Assembly: GCA_963169105.1 (NCBI GenBank)
Contig: OY720632.1
Span: forward strand, 7,006,001 to 7,070,000
Reading direction: 5' to 3'
Length of the DNA stretch: 64,000 nucleotides
Origin: Ceriagrion tenellum
Lineage: Eukaryota > Arthropoda > Insecta > Odonata > Coenagrionidae
Part shown: positions 24,366 through 34,420 of the stretch, piece after piece
Numbering within the stretch: position 1 is the first letter of the stretch
Layout of the letters: each line of letters starts with the position of its first letter
The notes under the pieces: generated by a model
The model's database searches: none
What the model saw: only the letters and a program-made list of their open reading frames with translations
Told to the model about the DNA's origin: nothing
Made by a program: the position numbers and the translations under genes

Positions 24366-25328
24366 CAAGGTGTGTAAGAAAAGTAATGAGACTGATTTTT
24401 CATTTACCAAAGTTTTTATTTTTTTCAAGCAACAATGTTATCCCCTTCAAAGTAGTTCCCTTGGGCAGCTATAAACTGGCGGAGTCGTTGTTCCCACTCT
24501 TGGTAGCAGCGCTGGAAGTCTTCAAATGGTATGACTTTTAACTGGTCGGTCACAGTCTTTTGGGTGTTCTCCAGAGTTTGAAGATGACGTCCTTTTAAGA
24601 CATGTTTCAATTTCGGGAAAAGGAAAAAGTCACAAGGACTCAAATCAGGTGGTTGAGGAGCAACAGATATGAGTTTTGAGGTCAAAAATTCACTGATGGA
24701 AATGGCCGTGCGACACGGGGCACACGTTTCTTCGATTGTCCCTCTGTTCAGTTGTGAGGTTTTTCGGTACCATTTTGGCACAAATCTTTCGCATGCCCAA
24801 ATCGTCTGTCAAATTGATGTACGGTGAAAGTGTTTAAATTTAACAGTTCACTCATCATCCTTATTGTTAAACGACGGTCTGATCTCACAAGAGCCCTCAC
24901 ACGTTCAACGTTTCCGTCAGTTTTTGAAGTTGAAAGTCTCCCTGAGCGAGGTTGATCTTCAACGTGTTCTCGGCCTTCCAAAAATGGTTTGTGCCAGCGG
25001 AAAACTTGTGCTCTTGATAAGCAATGTTCCCCATAGGCCTGCTTCAACTTTTCAAAAGTCACACTCGCGGATTCACCAAGTTTAACACAAAACTTGATTG
25101 CACAACGCTGCTCTAAATTCCGATGCTCCATTTTTGTAACACACAACAAAAACACAAGTTCACTGATGGCGCTGTCAAAAATAATGTGTTAGCTGTACGG
25201 AGTTGAAACTCGGACTGAGAAAGTGGAAGGGATAAACAAAACAAACCGGTCTAGCACAGGCCGGTAGACACGACGTTGCCAGATCGCCCGCAGTGTTGTC
25301 AGTCTCATTACTTTTCTCACACATCTCG
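24366..25328 (-). mobile_element. Internally deleted mariner element
   Basis: Flanked by TA dinucleotides (24364-24365, 25329-25330) and by 30-bp terminal inverted repeats (24366-24395 and 25299-25328) that differ at about three positions; both contain the word AAAAGTAATGAGACTGA. Total length is 963 bp, against about 1.3 kb for a complete mariner. The missing sequence comes from the middle of the transposase gene. The transposase remnant is on the minus strand. It inserted about 80 bp from the end of MITE copy 1. Confidence 0.9.
24425..25131 (-). pseudogene. mariner transposase, catalytic core deleted
   Basis: The reading starts at the ATG at 25129-25131 (MEHRNLEQRCAIKFCVKLG). The first ~110 residues form the paired helix-turn-helix DNA-binding region, including the RAQVFRWHKPFLEGRE block and the DQPRSGRLSTS linker. 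The frame then drifts at a KNGTEKPHN frameshift near 24770; a second frame resumes with MPKWYRKTSQLN and jumps directly to CAPCRTAISISEFL. The WVPH-to-DEx part carrying the first two catalytic aspartates is gone; only the last block, PPDLSPCDFFLFPKLK, remains, followed by a normal C-terminus ending YFEGDNIVA. It could still bind DNA at most; it cannot transpose itself. The intact-looking terminal repeats mean it could be moved by a related transposase. Confidence 0.88.
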
Positions 25329-25330
25329 TA

Positions 25331-25803
25331 TATATACATATATGAAAGGGACCCCGACGTTGCATATGTCCAGTATTAACACTTACACAGTCTCACTATG
25401 AATTATAAAGAATTTCATTATGACTTATTCACAGACAAATACAAACTTTAGTAAAACAAATAGCATATTTTTTTATCCTAAAATTCGGAAATTTTAAAAT
25501 AAGCAGAGTAATTTGGTATTTTCATCAACGAACATAGGAATGAAGAAAATTCAAGGATTGAGACAGAGAATCAATTAGTTACTGGAATACACCTTCACCT
25601 ACGCATTATCTCAGTACACACTGACGCTATGCTCAAACATATAATAAAATTATGCTACAGCTGAAGACGTTGCTTACCCAGAAGGAATTTTAGTTGGATG
25701 GGTAGCCGAGGAAAACATTAACAGGGAAAACATAACATGAATACAGAAATCGCTAACTATGATAGGAATGCTACCCTGATGTGAGGTTTGATAAGTCTAA
25801 ATA
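25331..25803. other. No gene recognised
   Basis: AT-rich spacer between the mariner element and a hammerhead-bearing inverted repeat. Confidence 0.5.
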
Positions 25804-25934
25804 ATGAAAGAAATTTTGTAATACCCACATAGTTTTTTATTTATACAACGCGTGTGTACCTGATGATGACGATTTAATTGTTGAAACGCGTTGTACCAAT
25901 AAAAAACTAAGTGGACATTACAAAATTTCTTTCA
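25804..25934. repeat. Inverted repeat carrying a hammerhead-like motif
   Basis: Arms 25804-25852 and 25886-25934 are near-complementary: the left begins TGAAAGAAATTTTGTAATAC and the right, reverse-complemented, begins TGAAAGAAATTTTGTAATGT. The ribozyme-like core lies in the centre and overlaps the right arm. Same family as the repeats at 42.95, 45.0 and 60.2 kb by the shared GAAAC-GTTGTAC end. Inverted terminal repeats of this sort are typical of Penelope-like elements. Confidence 0.7.
25855..25895 (+). ncRNA. Hammerhead-ribozyme-like motif, intact core
   Basis: Stem I GTAC pairs with GTAC; core CTGATGA at 25860-25866; stem II GACGAT/ATTGTT with loop TTA; core GAAA at 25883-25886; stem III ACGCGT is self-complementary, so it would pair best between two copies; then U17 and GTACC. 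All conserved core positions of a type I hammerhead are present and the cleavage triplet would be GUU. Minimal hammerheads with very short stem III, working best as dimers, are described for Penelope-like elements. Activity here is an inference. Confidence 0.6.
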
Positions 25935-26654
25935 CTATTCAGAAATATGTTCCACAACATCTCGCCAGATACCGCTGAGTATACCTTGAATAGTCTACAT
26001 GGATTGAGCAGTATCTTAGTTTTCCGCTAGGAAATTCATCAGTCAAAGATGCATTCAAATTTGGATCCAGTGTCCAGAAGTAAATTAAATGATAATGCAA
26101 AAAGGCTTATCGATTGGTCCACGAGTTTAAGTGTTATGTGAAACACTCGAGAAACATTTCCGCACCAGATTCGCCGGGAAAACCTTCGATCATAAATGAG
26201 ACTGTGTCGTAGAAGCAAAGTTTAAGGAAAACGCTAGAGAATTAATTTCGGTGTAAGGTTTTCTCAGAGGCGATCGTAAGCTGAAAGCTGAGAGGGATGG
26301 GAAGATAGTGGATGCTCAATTCAGGGGTCTGACGGGAATTAATGCTAAACATTTGCTGATGAATGAGTTTTGGAAGCAGTAATGGAGGCAAAAGTACGCA
26401 AAGCGATTAGTGAAGTGTTTCCACTCACACGTGCGTGCGATGCGATTTCACGAAAGCGATAGAAGAAGAGGCAATGTGGGAAACATTTATCTGATTTCTC
26501 ACAGTTCGAAAAAACCTACAAAGTGAAGGTCTATAATTGGACTAAAAGTGTATATTTATGCATCAAAGAAGAAGTTTTCGAATTCAGGAGGATGATTGCT
26601 GTACCGGAAAAATACATATATTTATAACGCATTTTCCAACATCACTGCCACTTG
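25935..26654. other. No gene recognised
   Basis: Moderately AT-rich sequence with no frame over 60 codons and no repeat match in the window. Confidence 0.5.
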
Positions 26655-26960
26655 GAATGGATTGGATATTTGGGGAGGTGACCGACGGCTAAGGTCATTT
26701 GCGCCATAGGAGATGGGTAAGGGAGAAAAGGTGGATAGAAACTCGGCGTCGGCGTTAGCCTGCTCTTAACGAAAGGCGTATAGGGGACCAGAGTTTAACG
26801 TCTCATCTGACACACGGAGTACTGCACTTAAGCGCCCTCCACAAGACGCTTAAGTAGGCATCGCGTTTCCTCTGAAAAACATCCACCTATGCAGTGCAGG
26901 GATTTGAACCCCGGCCGCCCGTGTGGTAGGCGAATACACTAGCCACCACACCAACCCGAT
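26655..26960 (-). mobile_element. tRNA-derived SINE, copy 2
   Basis: Complete-looking SINE on the minus strand, about 305 bp. The head is tRNA-like: A-box-like TGGTGTGGTGGC (complement at 26942-26953) and a perfect B-box GGTTCAAATCC (complement at 26900-26910). The body contains the words CTACTTAAGCGTCTTGTGG and TCTATCCACC shared with copies at 1.4 and 51.1 kb, and the 3' tail is TCCAATCC-like (about 26655-26670). Transcription would be by RNA polymerase III from the internal boxes. The tail does not match the CR1 tail in this window, so its LINE partner is not identified. Confidence 0.85.
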
Positions 26961-27787
26961 CTACATTTTCACATGGGATGACTATTATTCCACTTCAGAT
27001 TTTCCGACGCGCAGTATTCTTTGACGCGGGAAGACGATAACGTCAAATCTTCTTTGAAGGTTGTCACGAAAATAGACGCAGTGGCATGCCCTTGAAATGC
27101 AGTAGAGGGAAAAGAGAAAATGTCAAAACAATTAATGCTCGAACTCTTGCACTGCATTACTGGAAGAGTCTTTGTATTCAAAATAAAACACGAACATCTT
27201 GTGTTATTTTCTTGCGTGTTGCTATTGTTATGTTAGTGAAAATTGAATCTCAGAATGCGGAATAAACTAAAACTTTATGGATCAAATCTGTGTGCCGAAG
27301 ATGGTTAGGATGAAATGGAGGTTCCCACAAGAATATCATATCCCACCGCCTCGTGAAAATTTAATTTTGCTCTACATCAACGGTCATTACAATGGGCGTT
27401 TAGAAGAAAACCAGCTGAGACTGAACGAATTTTGATGATGAAAAAACTATCACCTCTTTTGTTTTTTTCCTTCTCAAAGCAACCAAATATGGCGAATGCG
27501 AGTTAGCGGAAATATCGGCACTGAGTCACAATGGGACATATTCCAGCGACTTTCGGTAAGAAATAAATCGAAATGGGAAATGTGATCATTCGAAGTAATT
27601 TAAAACGATGGCTATAAACGGGATAGGGGAACTTTTATTGCTACATAAAGGTCAAAATTGCTGGGTTCAATAATTTTTATTGTTTCGGACTACATCAAAG
27701 ATTCCAATCTTAATGTCAAAGCATAAATGGAGAAATTACGTTGGGGATGTAAAAATCCAAATCAGAAAAAAATGCAGTGAGGCGTGA
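26961..27787. other. No gene recognised
   Basis: AT-rich spacer between the SINE and MITE copy 2. Confidence 0.5.
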
Positions 27788-27791
27788 TTAA

Positions 27792-28347
27792 GGTAGTTTG
27801 AGCGAAATATCATTTTATTTATAGGTAAATCAATAAATTTGGTCTTATTTTGAAGAAAAATATCTCACCCTTATAAAAACTTCAAAAATTCAACCCCTTA
27901 CTATATTACTTTTGGAGATATTCGCCAAAAAATACCAGAACTTTTACATGGGAATGGGCACGTGTATGCGACAGAGAGACATTTATAAAATGAGGTATTT
28001 CTAGCACTTCGATGTCGTAAAAAAACTAACAGTGTGTAGTTTGTATGTGTTTTTCACTATATTTGAAAATGAATCATATTGTTACCGCAGTAGGCTCTTG
28101 GGAATAATAAAAAAGTTTCGTCTTGAAGGAGTTTCAAACGCACCGCGTGAAAAAAATGAGTAAAGTTAAAGACTTATTTAGATATTTTCATTTAATAAGT
28201 AAGTAGAGTTTCTGTCGTATAAAACCATATTATTGCATCATTAATAATGCAATATTTAATTGATGTGTCTTACAGCTGGTGAAATCAAAACGTATAATTC
28301 GAATATGGTCTCTATTATGACCAGGGAACTATCTCGCTCGGACTACC
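27792..28347 (-). mobile_element. TTAA-flanked MITE, copy 2
   Basis: Inverted relative to copy 1, 556 bp, with TTAA at both sides (27788-27791, 28348-28351). The left end is GGTAGTTTGAGCGAAAT and the right end, reverse-complemented, GGTAGTCCGAGCGAGAT. Internal words such as GAGACCATATTCGAATTATA (complement) and ATATTGCATTATTAATG agree with copy 1. No coding capacity. Confidence 0.82.
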
Positions 28348-28351
28348 TTAA

Positions 28352-30996
28352 AAGCCTTGAAATAGCTACAGAACTTGTATAAAGAGGAAAAATAATAAAA
28401 AAATGGATGTGTTGTAGAAGGTTTGATCTCAACCAAAAGCGATTAGAAAAAAAAGGAAATATGAATCGAAAGCAGAATCATTAATACACCCATGACTTGG
28501 CTTAATCGAATTACTGTGAAATAAACATGTTGTTTGCAATATCTGGAGAGAGAAATTTTCGAGCGAATCTACAAAAGCGTAAAAAACACCTCCGATTTGG
28601 AGTTATGGAGTCAACTTCAAAGCGGTGAGAGAGATAATGATGATGGCAGATGCTTGAAAATAAGATAAGGCGTAGAGTAAGTACATATGTATAGAGTAGA
28701 AAAGAGATTTGGAGATTCGGATTTGAGTTTTTAAACAATACTTTGGCCGATAGATGGAAAAGGTGTATGGAAGTTGCACAAAAAGCCATAAAGAATAAGC
28801 TTTGGCACACGGCCACTTCAATTAGTGTCGCATAGCTCACATGATGTTCTTATGATGATTTCGGTGCCCGGATGTTTACTAATCAACCCATAGCAACGGA
28901 AACAAATCTTATTCAGTCGTCGAGACCAAATTAAACATGTATTTTAATGTGCCTTCACTGAGCATCGTCTATAATGAATCGAATTCACGTCAATATGATA
29001 AGACACGCGATTACCAAACACGGAGTCAACTGTTTACCGATGTATCATAGGAACGACAAAACAATTGATACTCGATTAAAAGCACACAACATCCACTCTT
29101 CTGTATGTTGACGCAAGATCACCGAGTACCACTAGCGCCTCCAAGTGGCCCTCTCCGTAAGCCAAAATTCTTCCTCCCCTAAGGTGGTGGCACCTGAGAA
29201 ATTCTTCCCGAAGCTCTCAAAAATTTATGTCCAGTTTTCAGCATTGCTTTGCCACTCTGTATATGCGCTCTACAATGCTCTATGGAAAAGGTGATTACGA
29301 CTCATGACCTGGAACACTTTACAAAATAAATCGAATTCTTTTGCTTACAAAATCGAAATCTTTTGGGTTCATCCGTTTGAACCAGCTGTAGTTTGTCAAG
29401 TTACCTATTGCAGTGATGGCTGAATGTGGAAATCAAACGCTCAACTCTTTTTATGACATGCCATGAGAAACGCACATGTCAATTTGCTACTCCAAAGGGG
29501 ATAGATGAGAATTTTGAGACGAGCTGTGATGAACTGAACTTAATGACAAGGTCAAGCATCAAAGGAATGTATCTTTAATGAGTTTCAAAGCATGAATTAA
29601 TCAGTTGACGCGTTCTCTTTAGATTTGCTTTATTTGATAAAGAAGAAATATTCTTCAGCGCTAAGAGAAAGATGAAGAGCGGACGTGACGTCGAACAGGA
29701 AGAAAATGGAAGGAGGAAACCGGCGGATATGGATTGAAGAAACGGGTGGTACATGTCCGTTGATCTCCCTCGTCTCCACATCATCGCCTCCCATTTGAAT
29801 CCTTCGCCCCACATTTCAGTTTTTTTCCCATTTGATCGGGGATTCACACCCGGTTGACCTTCGCGAGCCTTTTGCAAGAAATCCCATGAATATGCAAAGC
29901 TGGGGCGCGTCACAAACCGGCGCTTTCAGTGAACCAGAGGCGGAGCTGTTTCGATCGAAGGATCAAGGGTGATCGCCTGGAAACGGAAGACTATTTGAAC
30001 AGACACGACGAATTGAGGTTTGAAACTACGCAACGCTGGCAATCGCTGACGGGTTTAAATCTATAATTAATGTTAGAGGTTAGTGTATAATGTAAGAAGT
30101 ACCTGTAATAAAGTTGTAGCGACATACGTACAGTTGAGGATACCTTCCTAGGGCTTGTTCTTATATTAAGTTTGAATAAATATCCTGTTTAGATTATCAT
30201 GCTTTTAAATTTTCAGATCACAGGTTTTATTTACCCCTAAAATGCAATTAGTTAAATTGACAGAAAATTTCGCTCGTCAACATAACACTTATCAATCTAT
30301 TTATTTTGGACCAGAGAGATTTCTACTGAGTACTCTAGATGGGCAAATTGCGTCAGTAGGAATTCTTCTACGCCTTAATTCAGATACCCTAGCTGCACAA
30401 ATACGTTATAATGCATCACATTCTCGTTTCGGCATATTTAACTTTTTAGGAAGATGGGAAAAATGAAATTAAGATAACTTGCTTTCCGGCGATGGAGGCA
30501 GATATTATTGGCCTGTAAAACGTAAAAAAATACCATCAATAGTCGCTGATGTTTTGTTCAACTCTTTGTCCTAGTAGCTACTTTGAAGAATGCATCCATA
30601 TTTTAAGAAAATGAAAATTCATTTATGCGGCATATATATGTAGTAAATAGCCACGTGTATTGAATACTTATAATTAATTTCATATTCGATGGCAACTGCT
30701 GACCACACACGTTCCAGACTACGACAGGCAGGTGTTTCACCTTTGGTTATAAGAACTGTTAAGGCATGGCTCCGAGGCAGATAAAGTTTGCGATACTTCA
30801 CGCACTCATCTGCACTTCCAGCAGCACTAAGAAATAAAAATTCACTCCGGTTCTTTAGACACTTACTCGGACTCTTTTATGACACCTGTGCGACAATGAG
30901 TTCTGGGACAACTAACTTTGGAAATGTAATGATTGCAGTTTGATCCATTCATACCCGACTGCACCGCGAAAGATTACGTGAATTAAATGAATGAAG
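28352..30996. other. No gene recognised
   Basis: Frames of 109-112 codons (28511-28840 and 29575-29913, minus) have no recognisable domain. A mildly purine-rich patch lies at about 29680-29860. No repeat matching others in the window was seen. Confidence 0.45.
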
Positions 30997-31035
30997 GTGA
31001 CCTGAAGATGGCTTGACAGCCGAAAACGGTTGGTA
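30996..31035 (+). ncRNA. Hammerhead-like core, degenerate
   Basis: Core CTGAAGA (31002-31008, allowed by the CUGANGA consensus), linker T, perfect stem II GGCT/AGCC with loop TGAC, then GAAAAC with one A too many, followed by GGTTGGTAAC. The flanking stem I pairing is poor. It is probably a mutated member of the hammerhead group. It sits 25 bp from the left end of the Harbinger-like element, which may have inserted into the same repeat. Confidence 0.4.
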
Positions 31036-31051
31036 ACTGAAAGTTAACTAA

Positions 31052-31484
31052 ATGCTGGGACACAATCAACGTGTACGTGTAACGTGAGCCGTTAACGGGA
31101 ATACGCGAAAAGATGGCTGACGGGAAAGTATAGCGAACGGACACATTCAACGCGTACTATGGGGAGTACGTGTACGCGAGAGATGGGCAACTTTCATCTC
31201 TTCCTGTGTCCCGTACACGGAAAACCAATCAGAATAGTCCTGAGAATCCGGGAATGGGAGCCATCTGTCGGCAGATACATCCAACTGTTGAAGATTGCTC
31301 TTAGCGAAGATAACTTATTTACTTCCACACTTGTTTACACCTGATCTCTTAGCTGCGCCTGCGTTAGTCAATTGTTACTCCGGGCCGCGTAAACGTCGAT
31401 TGTGACCGCTGATTTGCGTTCCCCGTCTCCCGTTGTCCCGTTAACGTATCGCGTCACACGTACGCGTTGATTGTGTCCCAGCCT
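31052..31484. mobile_element. Harbinger-like MITE with long terminal inverted repeats
   Basis: A 433-bp element between direct TAA trinucleotides (31049-31051, 31485-31487). Termini are inverted: left GCTGGGACACAATCAACGTG (from 31054), right reverse-complemented GCTGGGACACAATCAACGCG. Similarity continues for about 50 bp into GTTAACGGGA. A 3-bp TWA duplication is the hallmark of PIF/Harbinger transposons. The interior is GC- and CpG-rich compared with its surroundings and has no transposase. Only one copy is in the window, so boundaries rest on the inverted repeats and TAA. Confidence 0.75.
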
Positions 31485-31487
31485 TAA

Positions 31488-31967
31488 GTCGGTAACGAAG
31501 TAAAATGGGGAAGTCACAAACTTTATCTTGATCATTATGACATCCTTCTGCCAGATGGACGCTTCCCTTTTCGATATTATAGATGGATGAAGTATAATTC
31601 GCTTGGGTCTTCGACAAAACCTCAATCTGTCACTAAAAGGGCGCGATGCCCGGCTTGCGACTCGTCCAGACAGGCGACCATTTTAGGCGAGGAGAATCTT
31701 TCCATGTAGTACATCTCGCAATTCTTATGTGCCAGAGAGGCAGTGTTTCACGGAATATTTCCGTCTACTTACGAGGTCTTGGTCGAAAATATATCTTTCC
31801 TCACTCGTGAGCGACGTTAATGTTCTCTCAGTCCATCGCATTTCGGGTCGTCTTTGTTTTGCTTTCGTCGTTGAACCTCTAAGTGGTGAAGCATCTCTTA
31901 CCACCAAAATATAATGATATCGTCCAAAACTATCAAGAAATATCAAAAGATTTGTGAAAATTCACAT
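31488..31967. other. No gene recognised
   Basis: Short stretch with overlapping 60-85-codon frames on both strands and no recognisable motif. Confidence 0.45.
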
Positions 31968-33170
31968 ATCTACATCTTCATAATACCCGGCGAGCCGCCG
32001 TATGGGTGTGTGGCAGGGGGTGTTAGGTCACCAGCCGTGTAAAGGTGTAAGTTTTTGGGAGATGAAATGGTTACATGTATTGTAGGAGTGTATTTAGTGG
32101 AACTCAGTTTTTATTGTGGTCGCTTATCGTGCGCAAAAAGAACGAGTTTTTGTACCTATCCGTTTGGCAGAGTATCTCTCTTATTTTATCACATCTGTCA
32201 GACCTAGAAATGTAGTGAGGAGTCATGATAATATTCTCTGTGTGGCTCTGAAAAATATCAGTTCTGAACTTCTCAAGCAGCCTAAGCCTAGCGTGTAGCC
32301 TCCGAGTCTCTAGGGGCTCCCAACTAAATCCCTCTAAAATTTGTGAGACACTGTGTGTACGCTCGTAGCAGTTTTTAACGAAACCTAGAAATGTCAGTCA
32401 GACCTAGCTTTCCTTTGCATTTAATGAATTTTTTTAGTTAAATCTAAATGACTAGGGTCCCGAATGCTCACATAGTATTTGAGGAGTGGCCTAAGCAGAG
32501 CGAAGTAGCATCTCTTTTTGACTTTTTCATCCGAGGGCCTTCCTATTATACGCTTAACAAAACCTAGTTTCTTTAATGCTGTGCTGCATATGTTATGTAT
32601 GTGTGTTCCCCACGATATATCTGAAGTTAAGGTAATTCCAAGATATTTTACTGCATTTGAAGATTTTATGTTTGCTCCATCCACGGTGTAGGTATGGTTT
32701 TTGTGTGATGACTTTCGCAGGAAGTGAAATGTGGTGCATTTACTAATATTTAATCCTAACCCCCACTCCTGGCACCACGAATGAACGTTGATAAGGTCCG
32801 ATTTCAGAGGTTCACGTTCCGCGTCTTTGCTCATTTTTAGGTAGATAACTGTATCGTCTGCAAATAATCTTAATTTACTGCTAACTCTAGAACTAAGGTA
32901 ATAAATAATGAATAAAAGAGGGCCGATCACACTTCCCTGAGGAACACCGGATGTGACTTCTACCATATCAGAGCTAAAACCATTAATAGCTACTTTTTGT
33001 TTTCAATCCCTGAGAAAGTTCCTTATCCAATTCACTATTTTTCTATCAGCTCCGCATGATCGAAAATTATTTATGAGTTTTTTGTGAGGAATCTTGTCGA
33101 AGGTCTTCTTGAAATCAAGGAATATTGCGTCGACTTGCTTAATATCGGTCGATAAAGACCGTAAAGACAT
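31968..33170 (-). mobile_element. CR1/L2-type LINE, copy C (longest)
   Basis: 5'-truncated LINE on the minus strand. Its 3' end is at the left, with the ATGTAG-type tail and the GC-rich 3' UTR shared with the six other copies. It retains the reverse transcriptase from motif A to the thumb, making it the reference copy for the family in this window. Truncation within the RT is normal for LINE insertions that stop reverse transcription early. Confidence 0.9.
32418..33155 (-). pseudogene. CR1/L2-type reverse transcriptase, truncated and broken
   Basis: Minus-strand reading in order: QVDAIFLDFKKTFDKIPHKK (RT motif A, D of FLDF, 33096-33122), WIRNFLRD, an in-frame TGA at 33003-33005, then TSGVPQGSVIGPLLF (motif B, 32931-32948), LFADDTVIY (catalytic FADD, 32853-32864), CQEWGLGLNISKC, VKYLGITLTSDISWGTH, and CYFALLRPLLKY. 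Between GPLLF and LFADD the usual YINDLP is shortened to IYYLSS, a small deletion beside the active site. The frame ends near the QRKAAR block. FLDF, GVPQGS and FADD together place it in the CR1/L2 group. It cannot encode an active enzyme as it stands. Confidence 0.88.
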
Positions 33171-34249
33171 CAGGTGAGGAGAGATAACTAATATGATAGA
33201 AAAAGTCTAATTAGGTATCATTCAGTACTGCCCTGCGGAACGGTTTTGGCAAATTCTCTCACAAAGAGGAAATTTGACGCGGTGTGCGATTAGTAAACGT
33301 GGCGACTAAGACTGCCGCTTAATCATTAAACTCTCAAACAAATTTGCGTTAAACTAGGGCCCTTTGCTTCCAATATGGCCACACCCCTACTAGAAACTAG
33401 ATATTTTCCAAAAAATTCGCTTGTTGCGGTTCGAACAAGAAGCACAGGGGGGGTTGGGGGAGGAAAATCATAATTGATGGGAGGAAGGGTAGCCAATGGG
33501 GTATTGGGGAGGGATATAGGACGGACGCCTTTTGTGTTGCGGTGGCGGATTGGAGATTGCTTCCTATGTTGTCTCCTTTTTTGTCACGTCTCACCACGAC
33601 GCCTGGGTGGCGCTCCGATGCATGAAGAGGGAACGAGTGCGAGGGGGGAGGAGGGAGGGATCTGCAGTGGAGGGAGGGGATAGGGAGTGGAAGGAGGCAG
33701 AGGGCGCTGTTGTTCTTCGGAACATTACTTCCCACTCAGCGTTTGACAGCGGCGAGATCAGTGGAGAGTCGGCGCTATATACCGCATCATTTTTTTCCCT
33801 ATTCGGGACAAACTGACACATTCCATATTATTACACCTTGAAAAAAAGAATACACGTCTTTACAAAACAAAATGTCGACGGATTGAAGAGTATGAGGTAC
33901 TGAATTGCAACTGCCGAAAAAACTTTGAACATGGTTATTCACAGTTTTTTCCCTTGCTAACCATTTAAAAAACTTAAAATCGTTATATGAGTCAATTCTA
34001 CCGAAACTTTCAAGTTTTTTTTATACATTGGAAAATGAAACGATAAAAGTTCAAAATACTTGCTGAATGCGGGAAAAATAACAGCCCTCTGGATGTTGCC
34101 ACCCTGTGGAGATGTGGAAGAGTGTAGGTAAATAACATAAAAGGGTGAATTCAAAGAATTGCGTTATTGTCCGCGTGGTAACTTCAACGGAGTCCGCAGT
34201 TTATACAGTAACACACTTTCATCACCTCTAAGAGATTCATAGTGGAAGA
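33171..34249. other. No gene recognised; G-rich island
   Basis: About 33430-33720 is G/A-rich on the + strand (GGGAGGAGGGAGGG-type runs), which opens long overlapping frames on both strands without family motifs. The remainder is AT-rich. Confidence 0.45.
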
Positions 34250-34420
34250 GGACGCCTGGGTATCTTATTTGGTTGGAGTAATCGGCGTGAAATCGAGGGG
34301 ATCTGGGCCTGGGTTCGAATTCCAGTTAAGGCATAATATTTCATTAACCGTGGATTCCACACGACTGCATAATGGTAAAGTACCAAACCTTGAGCGCAAA
34401 GGTATTGAGAGAGAAAGTTG
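34250..34420 (+). repeat. Probable tRNA-related SINE remnant
   Basis: A B-box-like GGTTCGAATTCC at about 34312-34323 follows, at tRNA-like spacing, TTGGTTGGAGTAATCGG, a weak A-box-like stretch. The body then reads CATTAACCGTGGATTCCACA. No intron or cloverleaf acceptor stem closes, so it is not a functional tRNA gene. It is unrelated to the SINE at 26.7 and 51.1 kb. There is a single copy in the window, so its ends are uncertain. Confidence 0.4.

Noticed and set aside
26896..26959. tRNA gene on the minus strand
   Set aside because: It has A- and B-box-like sequences but continues into a SINE body shared with two other copies, so it is a SINE head.
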